DNA of 64,000 nucleotides from Chlorogloea purpurea SAG 13.99. GTDB lineage: Bacteria > Cyanobacteriota > Cyanobacteriia > Cyanobacteriales > Microcystaceae. Made by a program: the position numbers and the translations under genes. The first letter of the stretch is position 1. The number at the start of each line of letters is the position of its first letter. The stretch spans positions 23,102 through 87,101 of the forward strand of contig JADQBB010000015.1 in the NCBI GenBank assembly GCA_016903695.1, written 5' to 3'. Shown piece after piece: positions 1 to 9,699 of this stretch. The notes beneath the pieces are model-generated. The model saw only the letters and a program-made list of their open reading frames with translations, did no database searches and was not told the origin of the DNA.

Positions 1-1
1 A

Positions 2-217
2 TTGGACGTGGGGATGCCCAATCTCGACGGTTATCGCCTATGCCGTTTGATCAGGAATCATTCCCTATTCAAAGAAACACCGATCGTGATGGTAACGGGA
101 AATACGGGGGTACTCGATCGGGCCAAAGCTAAAGTAGCGGGGGCCACGGACTACTTAACTAAACCTTTCAGCCAAGACGAGTTAGAGAGGATGGTGCAAA
201 AATATGTAGCAACATAA
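2..217 (+). CDS. PatA/PilG-type response regulator, C-terminal end only
   Basis: The window opens inside this gene, so only the last 71 codons are present. They cover the second half of a receiver domain. The phosphoacceptor aspartate is the second residue of the fragment (LDVGMPNLDGY), followed by the conserved Thr in VMVTGN and the conserved Lys in LTKPF. The sequence closely matches the receiver end of the 404-residue PatA-like protein at 7482-8696. The order regulator-CheY-CheW-MCP-CheA that follows is the usual order of cyanobacterial pilus/taxis operons, so this is probably the PilG/PatA member. The apparent start codon is only the window edge and is not a real start. Confidence 0.85.
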   Translation: MDVGMPNLDGYRLCRLIRNHSLFKETPIVMVTGNTGVLDRAKAKVAGATDYLTKPFSQDELERMVQKYVAT

Positions 218-281
218 TAGATAATTCATGAACTGAAAAGGGAATTCTAAACATGACAGTCAACAAGTTAAGGAAAGATAG

Positions 282-647
282 ATGATGATCAAAGTTTTAG
301 TGGTAGAAGACACCGTATCGGAACAGGAATTAATCAGTTTGTATTTACGAGAGGCAGGGTACAGCGTGATCAACGCCAGCAACGGGAAAGAAGCCCTTTC
401 CCAAGTAGAAAGCCAGAAACCGGATGTAGTCGTGACCGATGTGGTGATGCCGGGGATGAATGGATTTGAACTGTGCCGGAGTTTGAAAAAAAATCCCGTC
501 ACCGAAAAATTGCCCGTCATCGCCTGTACCTCCAAAAATCAAGAACTCGATCGCCTCTGGGGGATGAAACAGGGAGTGGATATGTACGTGACCAAACCTT
601 TCACCAGAGAAGAAATCTTAAGAGCGGTGCGGGCCGTGGCAGGTTAA
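282..647 (+). CDS. CheY-like single-domain response regulator (PilH type)
   Basis: A 121-residue stand-alone receiver domain. The acidic pocket is at E9-D10, the phosphoacceptor is D53 in VVVTDVVMPGMNGFE, and the conserved Lys lies in VTKPF. There is no output domain, so it should act as a diffusible phospho-switch on the type IV pilus motor or as a phosphate sink. AGGAAAG at 271-277 is a good ribosome site for the ATG pair at 282/285. It lies 64 nt after the PatA-type regulator and 2 nt before the CheW gene, so it is part of one operon. It has a close relative in the window at 8739-9104. Confidence 0.9.
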   Translation: MMIKVLVVEDTVSEQELISLYLREAGYSVINASNGKEALSQVESQKPDVVVTDVVMPGMNGFELCRSLKKNPVTEKLPVIACTSKNQELDRLWGMKQGVDMYVTKPFTREEILRAVRAVAG

Positions 648-649
648 AG

Positions 650-1135
650 ATGAAAGCAATCGCCTTGGAAAACGAACAGGAAACGTATTTGAGAGTGCAA
701 TTAGCCGATAGCACCCAAGCGGTGATACCCATGAGCAAAATGCAGGAAGTATTGACCACTGCCTGCGATCGCATTACGGTGATGCCCTTGATGCCGCAGT
801 GGGTGATGGGCTTACTCAATCAACGTAGCCAGATCTTCTGGGTCATGGACTTACCACAGTTTTTAGGATTACCGCCCTTAGAAGTGGAGGAGCAAACCTA
901 TAACATTGCCATCGTCAGAGTCGAAGATAGACCCGTCGGCCTGAGAGTGAAGCAAGTACACGGGGTGAGCCGGTTCAGCGCCGAAGCGATCCAATCCCCG
1001 ATCGGGACTCTACCGAGTCAACTAGAACCCTACCTGCGAGGTTATGTATTGAAACAAGAATCCATATTACTCGTACTGGATACACCGGCGATCGTTCAAG
1101 GGGCGAGTCAAATCCTCGCTCACACCCACAGATAA
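650..1135 (+). CDS. CheW-like adaptor (PilI type)
   Basis: A 161-residue CheW-fold protein (VIPMSKMQEVL, VMGLLNQRSQIFWVMDLPQ, RGYVLKQESILLVLDTPAI) that should couple the receptor at 1160 to the kinase at 4032. An in-frame reading extends upstream to 473, but that part lies inside the preceding CheY gene. The ATG at 650 comes 2 nt after the CheY stop and begins a typical CheW N-terminus, so I start it there. This suggests translational coupling. The gene contains a GCGATCGC palindrome at 765-772, a repeat highly enriched in many cyanobacteria. Confidence 0.88.
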   Translation: MKAIALENEQETYLRVQLADSTQAVIPMSKMQEVLTTACDRITVMPLMPQWVMGLLNQRSQIFWVMDLPQFLGLPPLEVEEQTYNIAIVRVEDRPVGLRVKQVHGVSRFSAEAIQSPIGTLPSQLEPYLRGYVLKQESILLVLDTPAIVQGASQILAHTHR

Positions 1136-1159
1136 CCAACTTTTTCGAGGGAATTTTCC

Positions 1160-4027
1160 ATGACCATTCAATACAACAAACCCAGCACTTTCACCCCTGA
1201 CCCGATAAGCCCGACCCAAGAAACCCCGATCGTCACCGGGGCAAGACCCCCTAAGTCACCGAGGAAAATACCCCGCCCCGGTAATACCAAAGCACCCTTG
1301 ATAGAGTGGTTCAACGATTTACCGATCAGGAAAAAACAATTGGCCGCCTTCTTGACGGCGGAAATATTATCCGCCTTGGGATTGGTGGGAGTCGGGGCGG
1401 CGTTGATCGTCAATAACGGTCACACTCAACTGCTGACTAAATCCATCTCTCAGTTACAGGTGGCTCAATATAACTACGAAAACAAGCTCCGCCACATGCG
1501 TTTAGGTTTCTCCGGGATCTCGGAGAACCCGCTCGTAGTAAAATCGGCGCAGACGGGAAAAGCCGATCCGGCCCTGAGAATGTTGTTACAGAGAGAAATA
1601 TGGCGCCGAGGTTTAGAGTTCGCCACCGTAGTCGATAAAAAGGGCAGAGTGATAGCCAATGCCAATCTATCGAGGCAGGGAGAGATATTTAACCCCGATA
1701 ACATGGTAAAGCACGCCATTAACGGCGGTTCCCAGGTATCCGCCACGAAGATCATCGGCTACGACGAACTAGCCGCGGAGAGTCCCCGCCTCGCCGCTTT
1801 ACGGGCGGCGGAGATGGGACTATCCCCGGAGGATAAGCCTAATTTTCTATTTCGCTACATGGTAACGCCGGTGAGAACCCCCTCGACGGATACGGTGGGG
1901 GCGGTAATTTCGGGCGACGTACTCAAACCGGAGGTGGTCAAGGACACCCTGAAGAATTTCGGTAAAGGTTATAACGCCGTCTACCTGCGCAATCCGGACG
2001 GCAAGTACACTCTGATCACCTCCCAATTGATGCTATCACCGGGGCAAACCGAAACTAACGTTCCCTTACCCGATCCTAGCCTCCTCGACAAGGCCGAGAA
2101 AGCGGGGGGCGAAATCGTCGTCGGCGCGCAGCGCATAAATAATCAAGGCTATACCATAACGGCCAAGGCCGAACCCGACATCACCGGTAAAACGGTTGCA
2201 ATATTGGTGATGGGGACTTCGCAAAAAGAACTAGACGCGCTGATCGCTCAAAGTTTAGGATTACAGGGATTGGTATTACTGGGCGCGTTGGGCCTAGGAA
2301 CCTTGCTGATGCAATTGATCGGTAATCGTATCGTGAAGCCGATCGAACAGTTGCAAAAAACCACCCAACGCTTCGCCAAGGGAGATAGAGACGCGAGAGC
2401 CGAAGTGGAATCCAAGGATGAGATCGGTCAACTGGGTGACAACTTTAACCGATTAGCCGATAACATCGTCGCCTCCGAAGACTTTAAGGAGGGAGAAGCG
2501 AGACGGAAACAATTGCTGGCGGACATATCTCGCGCCCAAGAAAGTCAACAGCTAGCGATGCCCCTGGGTCTATTTTTAGAAGAGATCAAACAAAACCTGA
2601 ACTGCGATCGGTCCGTGGTTTATCGCTTCTTACCCGATGGTCAGGGTTATATAGCGGGAGAAACATCCGGCGTGGGATTAACCTCCGCCCTAGCCTACAA
2701 CCTCAAAGATAACTGTATTAGCGAAGAGTTAAAAACCCAGTACAAACAAGGCCGGGTGTTGTTTATGGATAACGTTTCCGGGGCGCAATTACATCCAGAA
2801 CACCTGCAACTGTTACAATTCCTCATGGTGAAATCCTCTGCGATCGTGCCCATCTCGCAGAATGAACAATTGTTCGGCTTCCTCATCGCCCACCATTGTT
2901 ACAGACTCCATAACTGGACGGAAGAAGAACAAAAATATCTACAAGACTCCGCCAACGATTTGAGCCAATCTCTAGCAGGTCTGGCCCTGATCGAACAGAA
3001 ACAAGTAGAGGCGGCGAGAGAACAACAGGAAAACCAAGCTTTACAACAAGAACTATTCAAGCTCCTAACCGATGTAGAAGGAGCGGCGAGCGGTAACTTA
3101 ACCGTGAGGGCGGACATCAGCGCCGGGCAGATCGGTATCGTCGCCGACTTCTTCAACGCTATTATCGAGAACTTGAGGGACTTAGTAGGCCAGGTCAAAG
3201 GCAGCGCCACCCAAGTATACGAGTCGGTACAGAGTAACGAAGGGATTATCCGCCAGTTAGCCGATGAAACCATCAAACAAGCCGATCAGATCAGCGAAAC
3301 CCTGAACTCGGTCGAAGCCATGACGAGCTCCATCAAAGAGGTAGCCGATAACGCCCAGAGCGCGGCGATGATTTCCCGCCAAGCGTCAGAAAACGCTGTC
3401 AAAGGCGGGGAAGCGATGGAGCAAACCGTGGACAGTATTTTAGAATTGAGAACCACGATCGCCGAAACCTCTAAAAAAGTCAAACGTTTAGGGGAATCGT
3501 CGCAACAAATTTCTAAAGTCATCGCCCTCATCAACCAGATCGCCCTGAAAACTAACTTACTAGCGGTAAACGCCAGTATCGAGGCGGCGAGAGCGGGCGA
3601 ACAGGGTCGGGGCTTCGCAGTGGTCGCGGAAGAAGTCGGGGAATTAGCCGCCCAATCAGCAACAGCTACCAAAGAAATCGAGCAGATCGTCGAAGCGATC
3701 CAACGAGAAACAGTGGAAGTGGTGAACGCGATGGAATTAGGGACTTCCCAGGTAGTAGAAGGTACGAGATTAGTAGAACAAACCAAAAATAGCTTAGAGG
3801 AAATCGTACAAGTATCCCAACAGATAGATGACTTACTACAGTCTATCTCTCAAGCCACCGTTTCTCAAACTCAGAACTCCCAGAAAGTAGCCCAGTTAAT
3901 GGAAACAGTAGCGGGAGTATCGGCGAAAACCTCCACTACCTCTGCTGTGGTATCCCAAAACCTACAATCAGCCGTAGCCGTAGCCCAAGAATTACAAGCC
4001 TCCGTAGAAACATTTACCGTGGATTAA
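1160..4027 (+). CDS. pilJ: methyl-accepting chemotaxis protein, PilJ-like, with GAF domain
   Basis: A 955-residue transducer. After a Pro-rich cytoplasmic head come a membrane helix at about 61-84, an extracytoplasmic sensor region to about 363, a second helix at about 364-386, a HAMP domain, a GAF domain (about 460-610) and the MCP signalling hairpin ([20 protein letters not shown] followed by GFAVVAEEV). The GAF has the phytochrome-like layout, but where bilin-binding relatives have a Cys-His pair it reads HPEHLQLL, so a covalently bound bilin is unlikely. That argues for a PilJ-type pilus receptor rather than a PixJ-type photoreceptor. GAGGGA at 1147-1152 is the ribosome site. Both neighbours are taxis genes. 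Confidence 0.88.
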   Translation: MTIQYNKPSTFTPDPISPTQETPIVTGARPPKSPRKIPRPGNTKAPLIEWFNDLPIRKKQLAAFLTAEILSALGLVGVGAALIVNNGHTQLLTKSISQLQVAQYNYENKLRHMRLGFSGISENPLVVKSAQTGKADPALRMLLQREIWRRGLEFATVVDKKGRVIANANLSRQGEIFNPDNMVKHAINGGSQVSATKIIGYDELAAESPRLAALRAAEMGLSPEDKPNFLFRYMVTPVRTPSTDTVGAVISGDVLKPEVVKDTLKNFGKGYNAVYLRNPDGKYTLITSQLMLSPGQTETNVPLPDPSLLDKAEKAGGEIVVGAQRINNQGYTITAKAEPDITGKTVAILVMGTSQKELDALIAQSLGLQGLVLLGALGLGTLLMQLIGNRIVKPIEQLQKTTQRFAKGDRDARAEVESKDEIGQLGDNFNRLADNIVASEDFKEGEARRKQLLADISRAQESQQLAMPLGLFLEEIKQNLNCDRSVVYRFLPDGQGYIAGETSGVGLTSALAYNLKDNCISEELKTQYKQGRVLFMDNVSGAQLHPEHLQLLQFLMVKSSAIVPISQNEQLFGFLIAHHCYRLHNWTEEEQKYLQDSANDLSQSLAGLALIEQKQVEAAREQQENQALQQELFKLLTDVEGAASGNLTVRADISAGQIGIVADFFNAIIENLRDLVGQVKGSATQVYESVQSNEGIIRQLADETIKQADQISETLNSVEAMTSSIKEVADNAQSAAMISRQASENAVKGGEAMEQTVDSILELRTTIAETSKKVKRLGESSQQISKVIALINQIALKTNLLAVNASIEAARAGEQGRGFAVVAEEVGELAAQSATATKEIEQIVEAIQRETVEVVNAMELGTSQVVEGTRLVEQTKNSLEEIVQVSQQIDDLLQSISQATVSQTQNSQKVAQLMETVAGVSAKTSTTSAVVSQNLQSAVAVAQELQASVETFTVD

Positions 4028-4031
4028 GACC

Positions 4032-6836
4032 ATGAATAGCGAACAGGAAATGCGGCTATTGTTTCTCGATGAAGCCATAGATTATATCAACTCCATCGAA
4101 CAAACTCTACTACAGGTTACAGAGTCCCCTACCTTCGTCCCCTCGTCTTGGGATGAAGCCCTCAGAGCCGCCCACTCCCTCAAAGGTGGTTCGGCGATGA
4201 TGGGTTATGAGGTTCTCAGCGATATAGCTCATCGTCTGGAAGACTTCTTCAAGATCATTAAAGCTAATCGCCTCGGCATAACCCCAGAAGTGGGAAACCT
4301 ATTACTACAGTGCGTGGACTATCTGCGTCTCTGTGCGGATTATTGCCGTCACCCGGGACAAGGTTGGTCATCGGCGCAGTTGACCGCTATCTTCGAGGTA
4401 CTCGAAGAACATCTAGGGCAATTACAGCCTCAAGATGAGATGTTCCTACTGACAGACGATCAAGATGGAGAAGATATAACCGTATTCCTGTTTGAAACGG
4501 AAGTGGATACCTGTTTACAACGTTTGGAAAATCTGCTTGCGGATAATAATGACCATTGTCTGCGGGAAGAATTCCAGATAGCCGCCCAAGAATTGGGCGG
4601 ATTGGGGGAAATGTTACAGTTACCCCAATTCACTGCCTTGTGTGCTGCGATCGATGCTAAATTGCACAGTGTCGCCCATCAAGACTTGAAAGTTTTAGCC
4701 GCCCGCGTAGCCCAAGAATGGCGGCGGGTTCAGGCGATGGTATTAGTGGGTCAAAAGTCGGCTATACCCACGGATATACAAGAGTTCGTGACTGTAGATC
4801 TCCCCGACGATCGAGAAGATACCCTTCCTAGCTTGGAAGATTGGAGCGACGAAGATATTGCCGTACTGAGCATTCCAGGAACCGTTATCGCCGATTTAGC
4901 CGCTCCGATCCCAACAGGGACCGGGGTGACTCCTTTCGAGCGACGGGTGGAACGGATAGGCGCGAACGAAACGAATACGATTCGGGTGCCCGTATCCCAA
5001 TTAGAAAATTTAGGAGATTTAATCGGGGAACTGACGATCGAGCGCAACGGTCTCAATCTGCAATTATCCGGGCTGAATCAGTTAATGGAATTACTGCGTC
5101 AACGCATTAAAGTCCTCGGTCAATCGAACCAGAATCTCCGCAACGTCTACGACTCGGGGTTGAGCAACAGCGGTAGTTTGGTGGTTTCGGGTGCCATACA
5201 GAAATACTTCGACGATCAACTGGAGATGGATCGTTATAACGACCTACACCACTTCATTCAAGAGGTGATGGAAACGATCGTCAAAATCGAAGAAGTGACG
5301 GAAGACATCGATATTAACCTGGATACCGTCAAACGGACGGCCCGACAACTAACCCGCACCGAGAGACAGATCCAGAACAGTATCACCCAGGTGCGGATGC
5401 GTCCCTTCCGGGACGTGGCCGCCCAGTTACCGCGAGCGGTGCGGGATATGAACGTCAAATACGGCAAAGCCGTCGAATTAGAAATCATCGGGGAGGAGGT
5501 GCTGATCGATCGAACCATTCTCGATGCCCTCACCGACCCCCTCTTCCACCTGATCCGTAACGCTTTCGACCACGGTATCGAAGACCCCCTCACTCGCGCA
5601 TCGGCAGGAAAATCACAAGCCGGAAAAATCACCCTCAAAGCCTTCTATCGAGGCAATCAAACATTGATCGTCATATCCGATGACGGCGGCGGTATCAATC
5701 TCGATAAAATTTGTGCCGCCGCCGGGAGATTGGGATTATCGGGCGAAGATATTGCCAAAATTTCCAAGCAGGATTTATTGAACCTGATTTTTGAACCTGG
5801 ATTCAGTACCGCCAACCAAGTAACAGATCTATCGGGGCGCGGTATGGGCATGGATATAGTCAGGGCGAAAGTGGAACAGGTGCGGGGTAGCTTATCGATC
5901 GACACCGAACAGGGCAAGGGAACTACCTTTACTATTACCGTACCTTTCACCCTATCGGTGGTGAGAGTGCTGTTAGTAGAAAGCGGCGGTATGCTCATGG
6001 CTTTTCCCACTAGCGTCGTCGAGGAAATGGTGATGACGAATCCCCAGATGATCCTCAATACCGCAGGTAAGAATTTTCTCGATTGGGAGGGCTATTTAAT
6101 CCCCCTGATCAACCTGCGTAGTACCATAGTATTTAATCGTTCCTACTTTAAACCGGAAACCATGACCGTACCGGTTATCAATCAACCTACCGTTTTACTG
6201 GTAGCTTGTAAAGACGAGTTGATCGGTCTAGAAGTAGATTCGTATTGGGGTGAGCAGGAAGTAACGATCCGCTCGGTAGATGGTTTCTTCCCCCTGCCCT
6301 GCGGCTTCACCAGTTGCACGATCCTAGGGGATGGTAGGGTAGTGCCCCTCGTGGATGTAGATACTTTAATCGATAGCTTATTGAGCGTGCCCACCCCGCC
6401 CCAGATACCGAGGCTCGATCGTACCGCCCTACTCAATCCCCCCGTCAATAATCGTCGGGAGGTGATCATGGTGGTGGACGATTCTATTAACGTGCGCCGT
6501 TTCCTCGCCTTGACCCTAGAAAAAGCCGGTTATCGGATTCAACAGGCCAAAGATGGTCAGGAGGCTCTAGAAAAATTGCAGGAAGGCGTACCGGTACAGG
6601 CGGTTATCTGCGACGTGGAGATGCCCCGTCTCGACGGTTACGGCTTCTTAGCCCACGCCCGCTCTAATTCCCAATTTCGCTCTCTACCTATCATCATGCT
6701 CACTTCCCGAAGCGGCGACAAACACCGTCAGATCGCTCTTAATCTGGGAGCGGATGGGTATTTTTCTAAACCTTTCCAAGAACAGGAACTGCTCAACACT
6801 CTGAAATCTATTATCAATCAAACCTCTTCTCTTTAG
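4032..6836 (+). CDS. pilL: CheA-type hybrid histidine kinase, PilL-like
   Basis: A 934-residue kinase starting 4 nt after the PilJ stop. In order: an Hpt domain with phospho-His H48 (AAHSLKGGSAMMG), a second Hpt-like helical segment at about 155-240 in which the matching position is not His (AAQELGGLGEML), a dimerisation region, the CheA ATPase with N box HLIRNAFDHGIEDP and glycine boxes DDGGGIN and GRGMGMDIV, a CheW-like domain, and a C-terminal receiver with VVDDS, phospho-Asp in ICDVEMPRLDGYG and Lys in FSKPF. It should autophosphorylate under receptor control and pass phosphate to the PatA and CheY proteins. The attached receiver may act as a sink. Confidence 0.9.
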   Translation: MNSEQEMRLLFLDEAIDYINSIEQTLLQVTESPTFVPSSWDEALRAAHSLKGGSAMMGYEVLSDIAHRLEDFFKIIKANRLGITPEVGNLLLQCVDYLRLCADYCRHPGQGWSSAQLTAIFEVLEEHLGQLQPQDEMFLLTDDQDGEDITVFLFETEVDTCLQRLENLLADNNDHCLREEFQIAAQELGGLGEMLQLPQFTALCAAIDAKLHSVAHQDLKVLAARVAQEWRRVQAMVLVGQKSAIPTDIQEFVTVDLPDDREDTLPSLEDWSDEDIAVLSIPGTVIADLAAPIPTGTGVTPFERRVERIGANETNTIRVPVSQLENLGDLIGELTIERNGLNLQLSGLNQLMELLRQRIKVLGQSNQNLRNVYDSGLSNSGSLVVSGAIQKYFDDQLEMDRYNDLHHFIQEVMETIVKIEEVTEDIDINLDTVKRTARQLTRTERQIQNSITQVRMRPFRDVAAQLPRAVRDMNVKYGKAVELEIIGEEVLIDRTILDALTDPLFHLIRNAFDHGIEDPLTRASAGKSQAGKITLKAFYRGNQTLIVISDDGGGINLDKICAAAGRLGLSGEDIAKISKQDLLNLIFEPGFSTANQVTDLSGRGMGMDIVRAKVEQVRGSLSIDTEQGKGTTFTITVPFTLSVVRVLLVESGGMLMAFPTSVVEEMVMTNPQMILNTAGKNFLDWEGYLIPLINLRSTIVFNRSYFKPETMTVPVINQPTVLLVACKDELIGLEVDSYWGEQEVTIRSVDGFFPLPCGFTSCTILGDGRVVPLVDVDTLIDSLLSVPTPPQIPRLDRTALLNPPVNNRREVIMVVDDSINVRRFLALTLEKAGYRIQQAKDGQEALEKLQEGVPVQAVICDVEMPRLDGYGFLAHARSNSQFRSLPIIMLTSRSGDKHRQIALNLGADGYFSKPFQEQELLNTLKSIINQTSSL

Positions 6837-6837
6837 T

Positions 6838-7326
6838 ATGGCTATACCCAGTGCTTTACGTTCCCGTCGTTTTCGCGACCAACAGGCTCAAAACTTCCTG
6901 TCGGTGGTTACTTTTCCCCTGGCCCAATATTGGTTCGCCCTGCCCACGGTAGCGGTACAGAAAGTGATTCAAATGGGGCCCATTTACGGTGATCCCCGTC
7001 ATACGGGCGTTAGTCTCACCCGCTACCAGGAGCGGGAAATTTTGGTGGTGGATGTTCAGTATCGGATTTTCTCCCGCTCCCCCAGGAGAACGATTTTAGA
7101 GACGAGTCCCGATCGATTCCTCCTGATCATCCCCCGTTCTGATGGCGAATGGCTCGGACTGCCCATCGACCAACCCCCTATCATCCGCCGCGTCCCCCAA
7201 TCGGCTTTTTTACCCCTGCCCCCTTCCTATCACGACTCCGGCAACATCTCCTGTCTCGCCGATACGATCGTTGAAATCGCCGATAGTGAGCCTTTATTCG
7301 TTCTCGACCCGGAAAAATTAAAGTAA
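6838..7326 (+). CDS. CheW-like protein closing the first taxis operon
   Basis: A 162-residue CheW-like protein whose ATG lies 1 nt after the PilL stop, so it is almost certainly cotranslated. The visible CheW features are weaker than in the other two copies: FPLAQYWFALPTVAVQKVIQM, a variable middle, then DRFLLIIPRSDGEWLGLPID. It probably serves as a second adaptor for the PilL array. The 155 nt after it hold imperfect inverted repeats (for example TTCCCTAT near 7353 against ATAGGGAA near 7378) but no clean T-tract terminator. Confidence 0.75.
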   Translation: MAIPSALRSRRFRDQQAQNFLSVVTFPLAQYWFALPTVAVQKVIQMGPIYGDPRHTGVSLTRYQEREILVVDVQYRIFSRSPRRTILETSPDRFLLIIPRSDGEWLGLPIDQPPIIRRVPQSAFLPLPPSYHDSGNISCLADTIVEIADSEPLFVLDPEKLK

Positions 7327-7481
7327 CCTTTTCCGGGCCCCTTCCTGCCTCCTTCCCTATGTTACTTTTCCTGAAAAATAGGGAACTCTATGAATAAGAT
7401 ATAACAGAATGATTGGTGGAGTGATTATATTACTCATTAACAAATCAAATTTTTAATCTGTTTACAAGGAAAGCGTTAGGG

Positions 7482-8696
7482 ATGATGACTGCTAAAAACC
7501 CCATTTATAATCCTATTTCTATTCGGGAATTCACTGCCTCCAAACAAACAGGTTTTTTTGAAACTCTCAAGCAGCCCCGATTTAGCGGTCAATTGGTACT
7601 GACTGGCCTCAGAGGAGAGAAATGGACATTTTTTCTCTATTTAGGGCGTATCATGTACGCGACAGGAGGCATACACACCGTGAGACGCTGGAAACGCTCT
7701 CTAGCTCTTTATTTTCCCCAACTAGCCGCCGAGACATCGGCAATGCAATTGGATATTGAAGGGCTGGGAATGTTTGGAAATCAGGTGTGTTGGGAGTATC
7801 AATTGCTGTGTCTCTGGTTGGAACAGCAGAAGATAACTCGCGAACAGGCGGCGAGAATGATCCGCGGTACAATCATCGAAATTCTCTTCGATATTACCCA
7901 ATCGATGGAAATTACCTGTGAACTGCGTCAAGATGACCTGTTATCTACCCGGTTGGTGTTGATCGACGCAGAACAAGTGATTGCAGAAACTCAAACCCAG
8001 TGGCAGTCCTGGCAGGGAGCGAAAATAGCCGATCGCTCTCCCAATTGGGCCCCCATCATCCGTCAGGCGGAAGAGCTACAGAAACGTACCACCCCCCAAG
8101 TTTACACGACCCTCCGTCAATTATTGGACGGGCAACAAAGTTTACGGGATCTGGCGGTACGGATGAAACGGGATGTGTTGACCGTTACCAGTTCCCTGAT
8201 TCCTTATATACAGATGGGTTTGGTAGAGTTAATTCAAATTCCCGACCTGCCCCCCCCCGTGGTCGTGCCTCCCCCGCCTGGCGAATTACCCCGCGATCGG
8301 GAAGAGTCAGTGCCGAAACCACTGATCGCCTGCGTCGATGATAGTCCTCTCATGTGCCAAACCATGGAGAGAATCCTCACAGGCGCTAATTATCAGTTTT
8401 TAGGCATCAACGATCCCCTGCGGGCGATCGCTATGCTGATGGCGCGCAAACCGGAATTAATTTTTCTCGATCTGGTCATGCCCAATGCTAACGGTTATGA
8501 AATTTGCTCCCAATTAAGAAAACTAACAATTTTCCGTAATACTCCCATAGTTATCCTCACCGGTAACGATGGCATAATCGATCGGGTGCGGGCGAAAATG
8601 GTCGGATCTTCGGATTTCATCAGTAAACCCGTTAACGCCGATATGGTTCTTAACACCATTCGGAAACATCTCTCGCAAGAAACCGCTCTAGATTAG
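7482..8696 (+). CDS. PatA-type response regulator (DUF4388 + receiver)
   Basis: A complete 404-residue PatA/PilG-like protein. The N-terminal PATAN/DUF4388 region (ISIREFTASKQTGFFETL, then FFLYLGRIMYATGG) is followed by a helical middle, a Pro-rich linker near residues 262-275 and a C-terminal receiver (CVDDSPLMCQ, phospho-Asp in LIFLDLVMPNANGYE, Lys in FISKPV). In known relatives the PATAN domain links the phospho-signal to pilus assembly or localisation. It opens a second regulator set but has no MCP or CheA gene next to it, so it probably receives phosphate from the PilL-like kinase upstream or from an unlinked kinase. Confidence 0.88.
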   Translation: MMTAKNPIYNPISIREFTASKQTGFFETLKQPRFSGQLVLTGLRGEKWTFFLYLGRIMYATGGIHTVRRWKRSLALYFPQLAAETSAMQLDIEGLGMFGNQVCWEYQLLCLWLEQQKITREQAARMIRGTIIEILFDITQSMEITCELRQDDLLSTRLVLIDAEQVIAETQTQWQSWQGAKIADRSPNWAPIIRQAEELQKRTTPQVYTTLRQLLDGQQSLRDLAVRMKRDVLTVTSSLIPYIQMGLVELIQIPDLPPPVVVPPPPGELPRDREESVPKPLIACVDDSPLMCQTMERILTGANYQFLGINDPLRAIAMLMARKPELIFLDLVMPNANGYEICSQLRKLTIFRNTPIVILTGNDGIIDRVRAKMVGSSDFISKPVNADMVLNTIRKHLSQETALD

Positions 8697-8738
8697 CATC
8701 ATACTATTTAATTTTTGTCAAGATCAAGGGTGAAAAAC

Positions 8739-9104
8739 ATGGGAACCGCTTTAATCATTGAAGATTCTCTCACGGAAAGAGAAATTATCAGCCACTATTT
8801 AAAACAAGCCGGGGTATCCGTATCGATCGCCAAGAGTGGCGAAGAAGCCCTGGAACAGCTCAATAGCTCCCTACCGGATCTGATCATTCTCGACGTGGTT
8901 TTACCGGGGCGCAGTGGCTTTGAAATCTGCCGGGAACTAAAATCAGAAGAGAAAACCAGCAAGATACCCATTATCATGTGTTCCACCAAGGGCAGTGAAA
9001 TGGATAAATTCTGGGGTATGCGCCAGGGGGCCGACGCTTATATACCGAAACCGATCGATGAAGAAATATTCGTCAGAACAGTGCGACAACTAATCAAAGG
9101 ATAA
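8739..9104 (+). CDS. CheY-like response regulator, second copy
   Basis: A 121-residue receiver: E8-D9 acidic pair, phosphoacceptor D52 in LIILDVVLPGRSGFE, and Lys in YIPKPI. It is the paralogue of 282-647. The frame is open from 8715, but AAGGGTG at about 8726-8732 is well placed for the ATG at 8739 and the product then matches its paralogue in length. It lies 42 nt after the PatA-like gene and 5 nt before the CheW gene, so the three form an operon. Confidence 0.9.
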   Translation: MGTALIIEDSLTEREIISHYLKQAGVSVSIAKSGEEALEQLNSSLPDLIILDVVLPGRSGFEICRELKSEEKTSKIPIIMCSTKGSEMDKFWGMRQGADAYIPKPIDEEIFVRTVRQLIKG

Positions 9105-9109
9105 CCCCT

Positions 9110-9640
9110 ATGACCTTTTCCCGTTCTTTATTTTCCTCTACGGGCACTTATAATCGCGGCGCTCTTGAGCAATTTCTCCGCTTCTGTCTGGTGCCGGAAA
9201 CGCTCATGATGTTGCCCGTGGCCCAGTTGACAGAAGTATTAACCATACCAAGTGGGCAAATCGTCCCCATTCCCCATATGCCACCTTGGGTGATGGGAGT
9301 TTACAACTGGCGGGGCGAAATTCTCTGGATGGTGGATCTGGGGCATCTAGTGGGCTTGACCCCCTGGCATCAACAGTCATTCAACCCCGGCAATCACCGC
9401 GCCATCGTCATTCATCCGAGCGACCAAAGCACGAAACTCAGGAATCAAATGTTAGGTTTGGTGGTGAGCAAGGTAGAAGATATGGAATGGTGTAATCCCG
9501 AAGACATTAAATCTCCCCCCGCCTCGGCGGTAACATCGGGTCTAGTGCCTTTCCTGCGGGGCTATTGGCTCAGGGAAAACGGCGATATGGTGATCACTAT
9601 CGGGGGCGACGCTATTTTCGCCGCCATGCCGAAAAGATAA
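9110..9640 (+). CDS. CheW-like adaptor, second set
   Basis: A 176-residue CheW-like protein with LMMLPVAQLTEVLTI, IPHMPPWVMGVYNWRGEILW and VPFLRGYWLRENGDMVITI. It is a paralogue of the adaptor at 650-1135 and closes the second regulator set. Because no receptor or kinase gene accompanies it, it presumably plugs into arrays encoded elsewhere, including the one just upstream. It is followed 59 nt later by an unrelated MFS transporter on the same strand. Confidence 0.85.
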   Translation: MTFSRSLFSSTGTYNRGALEQFLRFCLVPETLMMLPVAQLTEVLTIPSGQIVPIPHMPPWVMGVYNWRGEILWMVDLGHLVGLTPWHQQSFNPGNHRAIVIHPSDQSTKLRNQMLGLVVSKVEDMEWCNPEDIKSPPASAVTSGLVPFLRGYWLRENGDMVITIGGDAIFAAMPKR

Positions 9641-9699
9641 AAGCCGTTTAGGATATTGTTATGGTCTCCCCCGGAGGCTGAAAATTTTCCCATCTTGGC

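Noticed and set aside
473..649. Upstream extension of the first CheW gene
   Set aside because: It lies inside the CheY gene in another frame; the CheW family start fits ATG 650.
3286..3786. Minus-strand frame of 166 codons
   Set aside because: Opposite the MCP signalling domain; its Ser/Ala-rich composition is a shadow of that coding strand.
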